From contig JAPPFM010000001.1 in assembly GCA_028821605.1 (NCBI GenBank), positions 1 through 59,476 of the forward strand: 59,476 nt of DNA. The letters are read 5' to 3'. The translations under genes were made by a program, and so were the position numbers. Position 1 is the stretch's first letter. Every line of letters begins with the position of its first letter. Positions 7,799 to 17,800 of the stretch are shown piece after piece. The DNA is from Candidatus Poribacteria bacterium. GTDB taxonomy: Bacteria; Poribacteria; WGA-4E; WGA-3G. The notes under the pieces were generated by a model. The model had not been told where the DNA came from. It searched no databases and saw nothing but the letters and a program-made list of their open reading frames with translations.

Positions 7799-10700
7799 AT
7801 GATGAAGCGATCAGATGAGAGTAATCATTGGATTGTGGAGGAAGTGTCGGGAATCGGAGTTCCCTCCTACAAAAGTAACCATTGGGTTGTAGAGAAAGAG
7901 TCGGGAATCGGAGTTCCCTCCTACAAAAGTAAATGTTTTTACACTGCTTGGGTTGCGTGTGCTTTGTTGTTGCTTGTCCACCTTGTGATTATAGGGTGTG
8001 GACCGTTGACGAGCGATCAGCAATCCAATCTTCCGTTCGAGGATTCCGGTGTAGATTCACGTCCCGAAAAAGTATGGCCCGTGGAACGGACACTCGTCAG
8101 CAACGAGGTTAACTGTATTGCTGCCGATCCAGACAATGTATGGATTGCGACAGCGCGTGGGGTTTCGCGCTGGGAACGTCAGCAGGATAAGTGGCTCCAC
8201 TATACGATGGAAGATGGGCTGGCGAACGATATGGTAAATGCGGTTGCTGTTGATGGGCAATGGGTCTGGTTTGCCACAGATGAAGGTGTGAGTCGCTACG
8301 ATATGCAAACAGACACTTTCGCGACTTTCCGAACTATTGATGGTTTAGCGAGCGACGAAGTCTCCTCTATTGCGATAGATGGAAATTACGTCTGGTTTGG
8401 TACATCCGATGGGTTGAACCGTTATGACAAAACGATTGATAGTTGGGCGGTACGTACCCGAAAAGATGGCTTGGTCAGCAAAGTAATTACAACGATAGCC
8501 GTCGAACCGGAGTATGTCTGGGTCGGCACCGATAGGGAGATAAACCCGGATCCGCATGGATGGGATGAGGATCCAAGGTTCAGCAGAGGTGGCGTGAGCC
8601 GCTACCATCGGGATACCGATTCTTGGAATAACTATACGAAATCGGACGGTTTGATAGACAGCGAAATCGCCACGATTGCAGTGGACGACGACAGTGTTTG
8701 GTTTGGCACGCAAGAAGAAGGTGTCAGTCAGTACAATACGGTTGATCAAACGTTCATCAAAACCTATACGAAAACCGATCTGCTGAAAAGCAATATGATC
8801 ACTTCCATTCGGTCAGACGGTTTCCAAGTCTGGTTTGGGACTGCTAATGCGGGTGTACATCGGTTCATCAAACCCGTCAATACATGGGTACATTACACTA
8901 AAGCAGATGGGTTGTCGAGTAATCATGTGAGTTGGATTGCTATACAAGGTAATGATGTTTGGTTCGCGAGTAAAGAGGATGGTGTAAGTCGCTTCGACAA
9001 AGTGAGCGGTGAATGGACAATTTACAAGCAAGCCGATTTTCTCTCCGACAACGATGTTCGTGCCATAACACGTGATACCGATGGGAACTTCTGGATGGCG
9101 ACAGTCGCCGGGATTTCGGTTTATTCTCCTCAAACGCGTAATTGGGAAATCATCTCCAAAGAGGATGGACTACCGACACCCTATGTCACATCAATACTTA
9201 TTAGTCATCAGCAAGAAGAGTCTGTGGCAGAAACCAGTACGCAACCGTCGCACGCTGACAGCCAAGAACCGACAGCCGAAAACCGTTCTGCACAGGTCTG
9301 GGTTGGGACTGATCGAGGGCTTGGAGCGCGGACGTATACGGGTGACGAATGGACATTTTATACGCCACCTCAAGCGGAGACACACGGTGAGGCTTTCGTG
9401 ACAGCGTTTGATACCGATGCGGCACGGGCGGACTCTGTTGTCTGGCTCGGTACCAGTTCGGGACCCGCCATGTATGATCCAACATCTCAAAAGTGGACGC
9501 AGCTTGCCATAGCGGACGCGCCCGAAAACCCGATTATACTTTCTGTATTTGTTCGTGATGGTAATGTTTGGTTTGGTGGGGCTGAGGGCGTTTGGCGATA
9601 TTCAATCGTCGATAAGCAGATGCAACGTGCTGCCGATGGACTTCCCAATCCGTATGTTAATGTCCTGTTGTCCACAGGGGAAAAAGGGAAAGAAGAGACG
9701 CTTTGGGCGGGAACGCGCCAGGGGCTTGCAAAATATGACAGCACTCGACAGCGTTGGGTCCCGCTGTCCTTTAATAACCAATTGCCGTCTCCCAATGTCA
9801 CTGCGCTCGCTTTTCGAGATGGGACTCTCTGGATCGGTACGCCGCATGGGTTAGGAAGTTATGCAATCGCTTCCGATTCTTGGAATTCGCTCTCAAATGT
9901 GCCGTATAACGTTCGCGACATTCTGTGTGAAGCAAATAATACCCTTTGGCTGGCAACGGACACTGGTCTTATTGAATATGGTACGCAGGATGGAAGAGAG
10001 GTACTTCATCAATCCCGTCCGGTGCGAGAGCCGTTCCTTGAAACCAAAGTCTCACACATCCAATTTGATGGCGATTACATTTGGTTCACTAACTGGAGGT
10101 CTTCGCCGAACGGTAGTATTGTGCGGTTTCATCGTCCAACGGCAACGTGGCGGCGTTTCACACGCTTAGATATTTTACAGTCCACTCAGAAAAGATCCAT
10201 GACCTTTATCCGTTGGACCTACGTAGATACTGATGCCGTTTGGTTCACCACGGACTACGGTGTTCTCCGTTATGATAAAATGGCGGATACGTGGCAGCAT
10301 TGGACGAAAGAAGATGGACTCTCTACAGACGATGTGAATAGAATTGATGTCAGTGAGCAGAGCGTCTGGGTCATTCCGATGATAGGTTTGGAATTAAACC
10401 ATTATAGTAAAGCGACTGGAACATGGAAAGTGGTTGAAGAAGGGGATCACCGCGAGATTGAGCGTGTAAAGGCACTTGGGGTTGATGGACCGGAGGTCTG
10501 GTTTTCATCTGGGCGCGGTCTCACGCGTTACAATGAGATCACTGGTGAATGGAAGGATTTCGGACCAAGGGATGGTCTGGCAGGTAGAGGCGGGGAATGG
10601 ATTACTGTGGATGACGATTTCATCTGGGTTGCGCGTTCGGAATGGGACAGGGGCAGCAACCGTCCATTGTCACGATACGATAAGAAGACAAAAAAATGGA

Positions 10701-12124
10701 CAACGTTTTCAACGAATGACGTACTTGCTGCGAATACCATTAGACGCATTATCTCAACAGAGAACGATGTCTGGATACTCTACAGACCTTGGGAGGATGT
10801 AGGTGTTACCCGATACGACAAGCGGAACAAGGAGTGGACGACAATCAGATCGGGACGCGGAACGCTCGAACTGGCAGTCGATGATGACTATCTGTGGTTA
10901 GCTGCACCCAACGATGGGCTTCGACGATTTCATTTTGCCTCTGGTACGTGGGCAAGGTTTAGAGATATCAAAGGGTTGCTCCATAACCATGTCGGCGAGT
11001 ATGGGCTTGCGGTCGATGAGGACTATGTATGGGTGGGGACCTTGCGCGGGCTTTCTCGTTATGACAAGCGGAAGGAATCTTGGACCCCTTTGACAGCATT
11101 ACCAACGCTTGTTGGACGCACCATTCGGACAGTAGATACGGATGAACGTTTCGTCTGGATCGGTTCCGATGAGGGTATGTCACGCTATGACAAGGTGTTA
11201 GGGACTTGGAAGAATTATCAGCAGGAGGGTGGCCACGAACACATAGAAACCCACGGGGGTCATTGGGACCGACATGGACGGAAAAAGAGAGACTGTCTCT
11301 CCGATAACGTTGTGAGTTCTATTGTAACGGATGAACAATACGTCTGGGTCGGGACACGCGACGGTGCGAATCGCTTTGATAAGATAGCTCTGGAATGGGA
11401 CCAGTACAAAACTCACCACGGGTTGCCCGCCAATAATGTGACTTCTGTCAGCAGTGACGGCGATAGCATTTGGGTTGGGACTAATTCCGGGATTGGGAAG
11501 TATCCCCGCACAGCGGATGACCTCAACGCCTGGGTTACCTACACATCAGGGACTGAGATTCAGCCTTCCGCTGTGTCTAAGGAGTTCGCCGAATCATTGG
11601 TTACCGACCAAATTTGGTGCATCACGGCGAGCAAGAAACACGTCTGGGTTGGGACACGCCGTGGTGTGAGTAAATACGACATCGGTAGAGACATCTGGAA
11701 GACAATCACAGTGAAAGATGGGCTTGCGAGTGATGAAATCAGTTGTATCGCTATTGATGGCGACAATGTCTGGTTTGGCAGCGATCTCGGTGTGACACTC
11801 TATAATGAAAAGACAGAAGTTTGGGCGGCCTATACGACAGAGGATGGACTCGCCAGCAACAAGGTTACCACTATCGGTGTTGATGGAACAGAGGTCTGGA
11901 TCGGCACTTACAATGCTGGGGTCAGTCGGTTTGATCAGTTGACAAATACCTGGACGACTTACACCCGAGAGGACGGTTTAGCGCATAACGGTATCCTTTC
12001 TATGGCTATAGGGGACACTTACATTTGGTTGGGCACATATCGTGGATTGAGTCGTTTCGATAAACGGACAGGAACTTGGACTACCTTCACGGAGTCCTAT
12101 GGACCAGAGGATATTTTGAGGTGA
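7799..12124 (+). CDS. Giant lipoprotein of Reg_prop-type beta-propeller repeats, no kinase domain
   Basis: About 1441 residues. The N-terminus carries a hydrophobic segment ending in the lipobox-like LVIIGC (Cys at residue ~68), so it is probably a lipoprotein. The rest is dozens of ~40-residue units of the form ..G.YVWFGT..GVSRYD..T..W..YT..DGL..N.V..IA.D. This is the 'two-component regulator propeller' repeat normally found in the sensor part of hybrid histidine kinases. No kinase, receiver or HTH domain follows, so it is a stand-alone sensor or binding scaffold. The start is ATG 7799 (GTG 7793 is possible), behind a GGGGAGAGGG purine tract. The signal peptide is preceded by two tandem 18-residue units encoded by a dispersed repeat (7820-7927). 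A Gln/Glu/Ser-rich linker near residues 470-500 also looks repeat-derived. Confidence 0.85.
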   Translation: MMKRSDESNHWIVEEVSGIGVPSYKSNHWVVEKESGIGVPSYKSKCFYTAWVACALLLLVHLVIIGCGPLTSDQQSNLPFEDSGVDSRPEKVWPVERTLVSNEVNCIAADPDNVWIATARGVSRWERQQDKWLHYTMEDGLANDMVNAVAVDGQWVWFATDEGVSRYDMQTDTFATFRTIDGLASDEVSSIAIDGNYVWFGTSDGLNRYDKTIDSWAVRTRKDGLVSKVITTIAVEPEYVWVGTDREINPDPHGWDEDPRFSRGGVSRYHRDTDSWNNYTKSDGLIDSEIATIAVDDDSVWFGTQEEGVSQYNTVDQTFIKTYTKTDLLKSNMITSIRSDGFQVWFGTANAGVHRFIKPVNTWVHYTKADGLSSNHVSWIAIQGNDVWFASKEDGVSRFDKVSGEWTIYKQADFLSDNDVRAITRDTDGNFWMATVAGISVYSPQTRNWEIISKEDGLPTPYVTSILISHQQEESVAETSTQPSHADSQEPTAENRSAQVWVGTDRGLGARTYTGDEWTFYTPPQAETHGEAFVTAFDTDAARADSVVWLGTSSGPAMYDPTSQKWTQLAIADAPENPIILSVFVRDGNVWFGGAEGVWRYSIVDKQMQRAADGLPNPYVNVLLSTGEKGKEETLWAGTRQGLAKYDSTRQRWVPLSFNNQLPSPNVTALAFRDGTLWIGTPHGLGSYAIASDSWNSLSNVPYNVRDILCEANNTLWLATDTGLIEYGTQDGREVLHQSRPVREPFLETKVSHIQFDGDYIWFTNWRSSPNGSIVRFHRPTATWRRFTRLDILQSTQKRSMTFIRWTYVDTDAVWFTTDYGVLRYDKMADTWQHWTKEDGLSTDDVNRIDVSEQSVWVIPMIGLELNHYSKATGTWKVVEEGDHREIERVKALGVDGPEVWFSSGRGLTRYNEITGEWKDFGPRDGLAGRGGEWITVDDDFIWVARSEWDRGSNRPLSRYDKKTKKWTTFSTNDVLAANTIRRIISTENDVWILYRPWEDVGVTRYDKRNKEWTTIRSGRGTLELAVDDDYLWLAAPNDGLRRFHFASGTWARFRDIKGLLHNHVGEYGLAVDEDYVWVGTLRGLSRYDKRKESWTPLTALPTLVGRTIRTVDTDERFVWIGSDEGMSRYDKVLGTWKNYQQEGGHEHIETHGGHWDRHGRKKRDCLSDNVVSSIVTDEQYVWVGTRDGANRFDKIALEWDQYKTHHGLPANNVTSVSSDGDSIWVGTNSGIGKYPRTADDLNAWVTYTSGTEIQPSAVSKEFAESLVTDQIWCITASKKHVWVGTRRGVSKYDIGRDIWKTITVKDGLASDEISCIAIDGDNVWFGSDLGVTLYNEKTEVWAAYTTEDGLASNKVTTIGVDGTEVWIGTYNAGVSRFDQLTNTWTTYTREDGLAHNGILSMAIGDTYIWLGTYRGLSRFDKRTGTWTTFTESYGPEDILR
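7820..7927 (+). repeat. Two tandem 54-bp units inside the propeller lipoprotein N-terminus
   Basis: Units 7820-7873 and 7874-7927 encode SNHWIVEEVSGIGVPSYK and SNHWVVEKESGIGVPSYK. Each contains GTCGGGAATCGGAGTTCC followed by CTCCTACAAA, also related to the intergenic copy at 7492-7516. The repeat therefore appears to have entered the coding region in frame and duplicated. Confidence 0.85.
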
Positions 12125-12154
12125 GGAATGGTTTTCAGTTGTCAGTTGTAAGTT

Positions 12155-12207
12155 TTAACCATCAACTCGTGCTTTAACATTTATAACGGAGTCGAGTTGA
12201 TGGTTAA
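12155..12207. repeat. Hairpin element with perfect 15-bp arms (copy 1)
   Basis: TTAACCATCAACTCG (12155-12169) and its exact reverse complement (12193-12207) enclose a 23-nt loop. A second copy with the same loop sequence (GTGCTTTAACATTTATAA) lies at 31258-31310. Both copies sit just after a gene end. Downstream there is a run of degenerate CCGATAACC units (12257-12293). Confidence 0.85.
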
Positions 12208-12295
12208 GGTTAAGTGTGTGGTATTCACGAGCATTTTTTCCCACCAAAACCTCTTAACCGATAACCCATAACCGATAACCCATAACCGATAAGAT

Positions 12296-14275
12296 ATGGA
12301 AATAAATGCAGACGACCGAAAACCCCGGATCTGTGCCCGTTTTCCTGTTAAATGTCTTTTTTTTCTATTGAAAGTCTTGCTTTGCTGTGCTCTCGCGTTC
12401 CGCGCTGAGGCAGAGGATGCGTACAGTCTATTCGGTAAATTGTTCCTATCCGGACGCGTCGAATACGATTTCACAAATAGACGAAACTTTCTCGCGGATA
12501 CAGAGGAAGAACGAGTTAGACAAGACAGTTTTGATTTCGATCGCCTCTTTCGGCGTGGTTTTCATAGCGTCATGGTGATTGAAGAAACCGCGGGCAGAGT
12601 TAAGAATATCCTGAGTCTCGGTGAAGTTCCAACGACCTTCACGAAGTTCACTTTCGATCAGATCGACCTCAGTGGTGTTCGCTGGGAGGTCCGCTCTGAT
12701 CGCACGGATTGGACGATCCTGATGGTCCCCGGATTGCTCAATCGACTGAACGGACAAGAAGGACAAACGGAAGGGTCCGGGATCGGCTTGCGCGAGGTCA
12801 CAAAGTTCGGCAGGTCGCAGTTGGGACTTTCTTGGTACTACCGTAAGGTACCCGTATGGGCGGTGGATTTGGAAACCAATTTCACGAACTACGGTATAAA
12901 AGCCGAGGTGGCTGTCACGCCGAAAAGCGCGTTGCAGAAAAACTTGCGTTCACGTTTCGATGCGACGACAACAGTTTTCAAAGCCTTCCAAACTGTAGGT
13001 GATACGATTTTTCAGGCGGAAGCGTATCGCGTCGGCCCCAGATTCGATGCCTCCCGTTCAGTTGGTGATAACGATGATCAGGACCGCTACTCCGATAACA
13101 CACCGGCTGATCCTCCCTCTCTAATTATTCCCGGTGACCTTGATAAAAATAACAACGGTGTCTTTGACTACGAAGATGATATTCTGCTTTTTGATGTCGA
13201 TGAGGATTTCCTTGATGAAAGCGATCAGAACAACAACGGCATTCGTGATGAAGAGGAGAATGATAAGGACCCCAATTACGAGTTCGATGTCGGGCTTCAA
13301 GGTGTCCGGCTTTTCATGAACCGTAAGATAAGTCAACAGGCGAGTGTGGTTGACTTAGATCTTGGGTTACAGATTGAAGAAAATCTCAGACTTAGGAATA
13401 CACCGTCCTCAACGAAAGCGTTTGCTAATCTGATTTATCGGAAGGAACTCGCGCGGGCTTCTTCACTCATTTTTGAGAACGAACTGAAATTGGTAAAAGA
13501 CCGGATTCCTGACGAGACGTGGTATTTTGCTGGATTTTTAAGTGGAACGGAAGAACGGCTCTATCGGTCACAGCCAGAGGTGCGAAAAATGGAGAGGGAT
13601 GGCGGTGTGGAATTCTTCCATATTGATGGCGGCACCGAGGTCGAAAAACGGCGCAAGGATCCACTGCTGATGCAGAACGATCTGATTAACACTGCCAAGA
13701 TCACGTATGAATATTTGGGTATTGACCGGATGGTTACCACGGCTCGTGCCAAAGTTCAATACGACTACGATTTTGAAAAGGACAATCAGCATTACGAGGT
13801 CGGCATTTTCAAAACCCTCTACCGGATGCGTCCTACCAAATCACTTGAGATCAGTCCAATGTTCAAGTCCACCATCCGTAACGGATTTCGGATGGCGGAG
13901 AACCGGCTTGAATACCTTTCCTTGAGCGGAGAAATCGACGGTAGGGAAGCCTTTCGCCGACTCCGGTTACGGGAGATTGAACGGACATACGTACGGGATA
14001 TGGCTTCAGCACTTATCCTTAAGGTCGTGTATCAGTTTACGAAGACGATCAAGCTTACCGGTGGTGGGCAAATTCTTCTGTTCAATGATATGCGTGACAA
14101 TGATAACGACTTTGTACGTCAAGCATTGTTAGCCGAGATGGAAAAAAGTTTTGTCGCTTACGAGAAGCGGATGTTTCTGCATGTCGGTGCTCGGTACATA
14201 GATCAGCGCGCGATCGGGGATGTTAATGATCAGAACTACATGGAAATTTTTGTGCGTGTCTTTGGGAGATTCTAA
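12296..14275 (+). CDS. Exported hypothetical protein, probable outer-membrane/envelope protein with Asp/Asn-rich Ca-binding-like segment
   Basis: A 659-residue protein whose N-terminal hydrophobic stretch (about residues 20-38, ending AFRAEA) is a likely signal peptide. The middle (about 280-325) has an acidic segment with DKNNNGVFDYEDD and DQNNNGIRDEEEND, resembling thrombospondin type-3 or EF-hand-like calcium loops. The remainder alternates charged and aromatic residues in a pattern suggestive of beta strands (YRKVPVWAVDLETNF, YDYDFEKDNQHYEVGIF) and ends in a Phe (VRVFGRF), as outer-membrane barrels often do. No family is recognised. The start ATG has no strong ribosome-binding site, but no better in-frame start keeps the signal peptide. 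It follows the propeller lipoprotein in the same direction; a link is possible but not shown. Confidence 0.7.
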   Translation: MEINADDRKPRICARFPVKCLFFLLKVLLCCALAFRAEAEDAYSLFGKLFLSGRVEYDFTNRRNFLADTEEERVRQDSFDFDRLFRRGFHSVMVIEETAGRVKNILSLGEVPTTFTKFTFDQIDLSGVRWEVRSDRTDWTILMVPGLLNRLNGQEGQTEGSGIGLREVTKFGRSQLGLSWYYRKVPVWAVDLETNFTNYGIKAEVAVTPKSALQKNLRSRFDATTTVFKAFQTVGDTIFQAEAYRVGPRFDASRSVGDNDDQDRYSDNTPADPPSLIIPGDLDKNNNGVFDYEDDILLFDVDEDFLDESDQNNNGIRDEEENDKDPNYEFDVGLQGVRLFMNRKISQQASVVDLDLGLQIEENLRLRNTPSSTKAFANLIYRKELARASSLIFENELKLVKDRIPDETWYFAGFLSGTEERLYRSQPEVRKMERDGGVEFFHIDGGTEVEKRRKDPLLMQNDLINTAKITYEYLGIDRMVTTARAKVQYDYDFEKDNQHYEVGIFKTLYRMRPTKSLEISPMFKSTIRNGFRMAENRLEYLSLSGEIDGREAFRRLRLREIERTYVRDMASALILKVVYQFTKTIKLTGGGQILLFNDMRDNDNDFVRQALLAEMEKSFVAYEKRMFLHVGARYIDQRAIGDVNDQNYMEIFVRVFGRF

Positions 14276-14322
14276 AAAAATAGACGAATTATAAAAAATT
14301 ATGCATTTTTTTGTAAATTAAC

Positions 14323-14367
14323 TTGACAAATATATTTATACGGTGTATAATACTATTACTACGTATT
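14323..14367 (+). promoter_or_regulatory. Consensus sigma70 promoter with possible BlaI operator
   Basis: TTGACA (14323-14328), a 17-bp spacer and TATAAT (14346-14351): a perfect consensus promoter 114 bp before the BlaI-type repressor gene. A dyad AATAC-N9-GTATT (14349-14367) overlaps the -10 and the expected start site, a sensible place for an autoregulatory operator. The dyad assignment is inference. Confidence 0.72.
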
Positions 14368-14464
14368 TAGAATTAGTATTTGATAATCGTAATTCGCAAT
14401 ATGAGCATTAGCATTCTGGCTCGTGATTCAAATTCACCTTTAACTAACATAAGGATTAAATCAG

Positions 14465-14851
14465 ATGAAAACCAAAAGATTACATCCCTTAGAACTTGAG
14501 GTGATGAAAGTGGTATGGAGGTTGACGCGTGCTACGGTCAACGATGTTCTTGATAACATTAACCGCAAGCTCGCCTATACCACTGTCGCCACGACTATGA
14601 AAAGTCTGGAAAAGAAGGGTTTTTTGTCGCATCAAGTTGACGGTAGGACGTTCGTTTACCAGCCTTTGGTCAAAGAAACAGAGATTACGCATTCCATGCT
14701 CAACGATTTGCTGGAACGCCTCTTTGACAACTCAGCTGAGAAGTTGGTGAACACGCTCCTCGAGGTGCGACAAACCAGCGTAGATGAACACAACCGTTTA
14801 CAAGCGTTGATTAATAACTATCAACCTGAAGGAGAAGAAACCAATGACTAA
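14465..14851 (+). CDS. BlaI/MecI-family transcriptional repressor
   Basis: A 128-residue winged-helix DNA-binding protein. The N-terminus LHPLELEVMKVVW, the recognition region AYTTVATTMKSLEKKGFLSH and the wing DGRTFVYQPLV are typical of the BlaI/MecI/CopY penicillinase-repressor family. The C-terminal helices would serve dimerisation. Members repress their own operon until a BlaR1-type protease relieves them. The gene sits behind a consensus promoter with a dyad over the -10. Its last 8 nt overlap the start of the M56/BlaR1-like gene (ATGACTAA), so the pair is translationally coupled. No beta-lactamase lies nearby, so the regulated target is unknown; many environmental members control other genes. 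Confidence 0.9.
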   Translation: MKTKRLHPLELEVMKVVWRLTRATVNDVLDNINRKLAYTTVATTMKSLEKKGFLSHQVDGRTFVYQPLVKETEITHSMLNDLLERLFDNSAEKLVNTLLEVRQTSVDEHNRLQALINNYQPEGEETND

Positions 14852-17800
14852 GCAAATCCTTCTTTCCTTGCTCAATTGTTCGTGGCAGTGGATGCTTCTG
14901 ATCGGCTTGATATGGTTCGTCGCAACTCCCCCATTCCACAAAAGTCGTCGCTCCAACACCACTGTTCATCTGCTCTGGCTGTTATCTTTACTCAGTCTAC
15001 CGATCTTATTCGGTTTGAATCAATTTGTGCCAGCACCCTCCATCGGCAACACGGTGCCAGAATTAGCGCAGGCGAGACCAATAGAGGTATCGGGTTTAGT
15101 TGCTCAGGCTACGGATTTACCAGAAATTTCGTCCACTGAAAACTATACACAATCCGAGAACCAACTGTTTATTGGCGGTAAATCTTTCTTTAATTGGAAA
15201 ACCAAAACGGACCTGCTATTGTGTGTCTGGGCAATTGGTGCACTTGCCATGTTAGTCCGTTTCATCTTTGGCTTGTACCGAATCTATCAACTCCGACGCA
15301 ATGCTGTGGCGGCTGATGATTCATATCAGGCAATCTGCCGACGATTGGCGCGACAATTGGATATAAATCGTCCGGTTACTGTATGCTTCTCGGATCGGGT
15401 ATCATCACCGATTTCATTCGGTTGGTTATCACCCTACATTCTGATTCCACGAAAACTGAATTTGGAGCAGTTTGAGTTGGTAGCCGCTCACGAGTTGGCA
15501 CATGTACAACGCCTTGATTGGTTGACGAACCTCTTTTCGCACTTGGTGGGTGTTATCTTCTTCTTCCATCCAATTTACCATTTCCTTAACCGCGAGCTCG
15601 TCCGCGTACGGGAACGTATCTGTGACGATTGGGTCATCCGATTGACGGGTGCCAGAAAAAACTATGCGCAGTGTCTATTGGATCTGGTGCGTCACGAAGA
15701 CCGAGTTATCCCACTTGCGTTATCACTCAATCAGCCATCGCAATTGGAATCTCGCATTGATTCTATTTTGAAAAGCAATCGACGGTTAGACGTGCAATTG
15801 AAGCCGCGTTTGCAGTTAATGGTAGCGACTTTACTCCTAACCTGCCTTCCCTTATTAGCGATGGCACAATTAGTGCCTTTGAAGACTTTCCAAGTCTCGC
15901 TGTTCGCTCAGACACCTCGGAAAGCAGAAAAAGAGGTTGGTAAGACTGACGAAAAGCAGGTCATGCAAAAAGAGAAAGCTGGAAAGATGGATGGGAAACA
16001 GTACAAAGATGATTCATATATCAAAGTGAAAGACCCTATCCTGTTTGCGAAGTCTGAAGAAAACAAGATATTCTCTGGACCGCAACCTGGGGAAAGACTC
16101 CCGGCATTGATGGTGACCGGCATTGATGGCGAACTTGAGGGTCAGACGTATGATATCACCGCTGAGATGGATGGGAAGCCATTTGTATTGTTCTTGCAAG
16201 ATACCAATGGCGTTGGCGTAAAAGGGCTTGTTAACGTGTTTGAGTTGCTGCTTCAAATTGATGCTTTCCAAAAAAGGCATAGCAAGGCAACGGGTGCCGA
16301 AAAGTCTAATGAAGGGCTCCAGATAGGTGTTGTGTTCCTTGCAGATAATCTTGACACTCTACCTGAATGGGCGCGTGATATGTTAAGAAAAGAGGTTCCA
16401 AATGAGGTATTAACAGGATTATCGCCCGATGGACGTGAAGGACCAGGGAGTTATGGACTGAACCGCAATGTGGCACAGACCGTTCTTATCGCTAAAGATG
16501 GGAAAGTGCTACACAACTTCGCTTTCACACAACCGATGCTCTATCCCGATCCACATTTCCTCGGTGCCATCGCAGACGCAGTTGGAGCAGATGCCCTTGC
16601 GCTGGAGAAATGGTTGAATGAAGCAACAACGAAACGCAGCGACGAGAAAAAGGTGAAGGCTGTCATCATTAAAGAGAACGACGATACCTCTGGTGATACT
16701 CATGACTGGTGGTTGGAACTCCGCAATCTAACCGATAACGAAGTGAACTTGAAAGGGTGGACACTCGACATTGTCACCACCGAATTGGATACTGAAGGGA
16801 AGTTAATCCGATTCACTAACGATGTTAAAATCCCCGCTGGTGGTGTCATTATTAAAGATATCGACGATGCCTCTGGTGATGCTCATGACTGGTGGTTGGA
16901 ACTCCGTAACCCAACCGATAACGAAATGAACTTGAAAGGGTTGACCGTGAACCTTTTCGCCCCCAAGTTGGATACCGAGGGGAAGTTAATTCCAGTTCTC
17001 TTTTTTAATAAGGATGTTAAAATTCCCGCTGGCGGTGTCCTTCGGGTTCCTTACCCGGAATCCCTCGAAAAATTGGGCATTATCTTTCAGGAATATGAGC
17101 AACCCCACAAAGAAAAAAAGGAACGTGGGCAGACAATGGAGAAAGACGATGCTCGCGAGCGTGAACACACTCCATCTCTCGAAGAACTCGTCAAGCCGTT
17201 CGACAAAGATGGCGATGGCAAATTGAATAAGGAAGAAGGCATGGCAATGCGCCGCGCCTTAGTAAATCGGGAATCCCCAAACCGATACCGCAGAGAGAAC
17301 GTTGAAGTGAAAAACCCTGCTGGGTTTGAAAAGGTGCGGGGCGCAACGCTCTTTTCTGGTCCACAATCCGGTGAAAATCTGCCACCATTGATGGCTAAGG
17401 GCATCAATGGTGAAACGAAAGGCAAAACGTTCGATGTTATCGCCAAGGCAGACGGACAACTCCTCGTTCTCTTCCTACAAGATGAAAGCGGTCTCGGTTT
17501 ACGAGGGTTGCTTGGCATTTCTCGTTTACTCGCTCAAATTGCCGAGAAGTCTGAACAGGCAATGCATATAAATGCTGTGTTTTTAGGGGATACACCGGAT
17601 ACCGTGGAGAATCAAGCCAGTAAGTTAGTATCACATGTTCCAAGTGGTGTCTTACTTGGTGTTTCCCAGGATGGTCGTGAAGGACCAGGCAGCTACGGAC
17701 TCAATCGCAGTGTCGCGCAGACGGTTATCATCGCCAAAGATGGCAAAGTGCTATATAACTTTGCTTTCACGCAACCTATGCTCCGTCCAGATCCATACCT

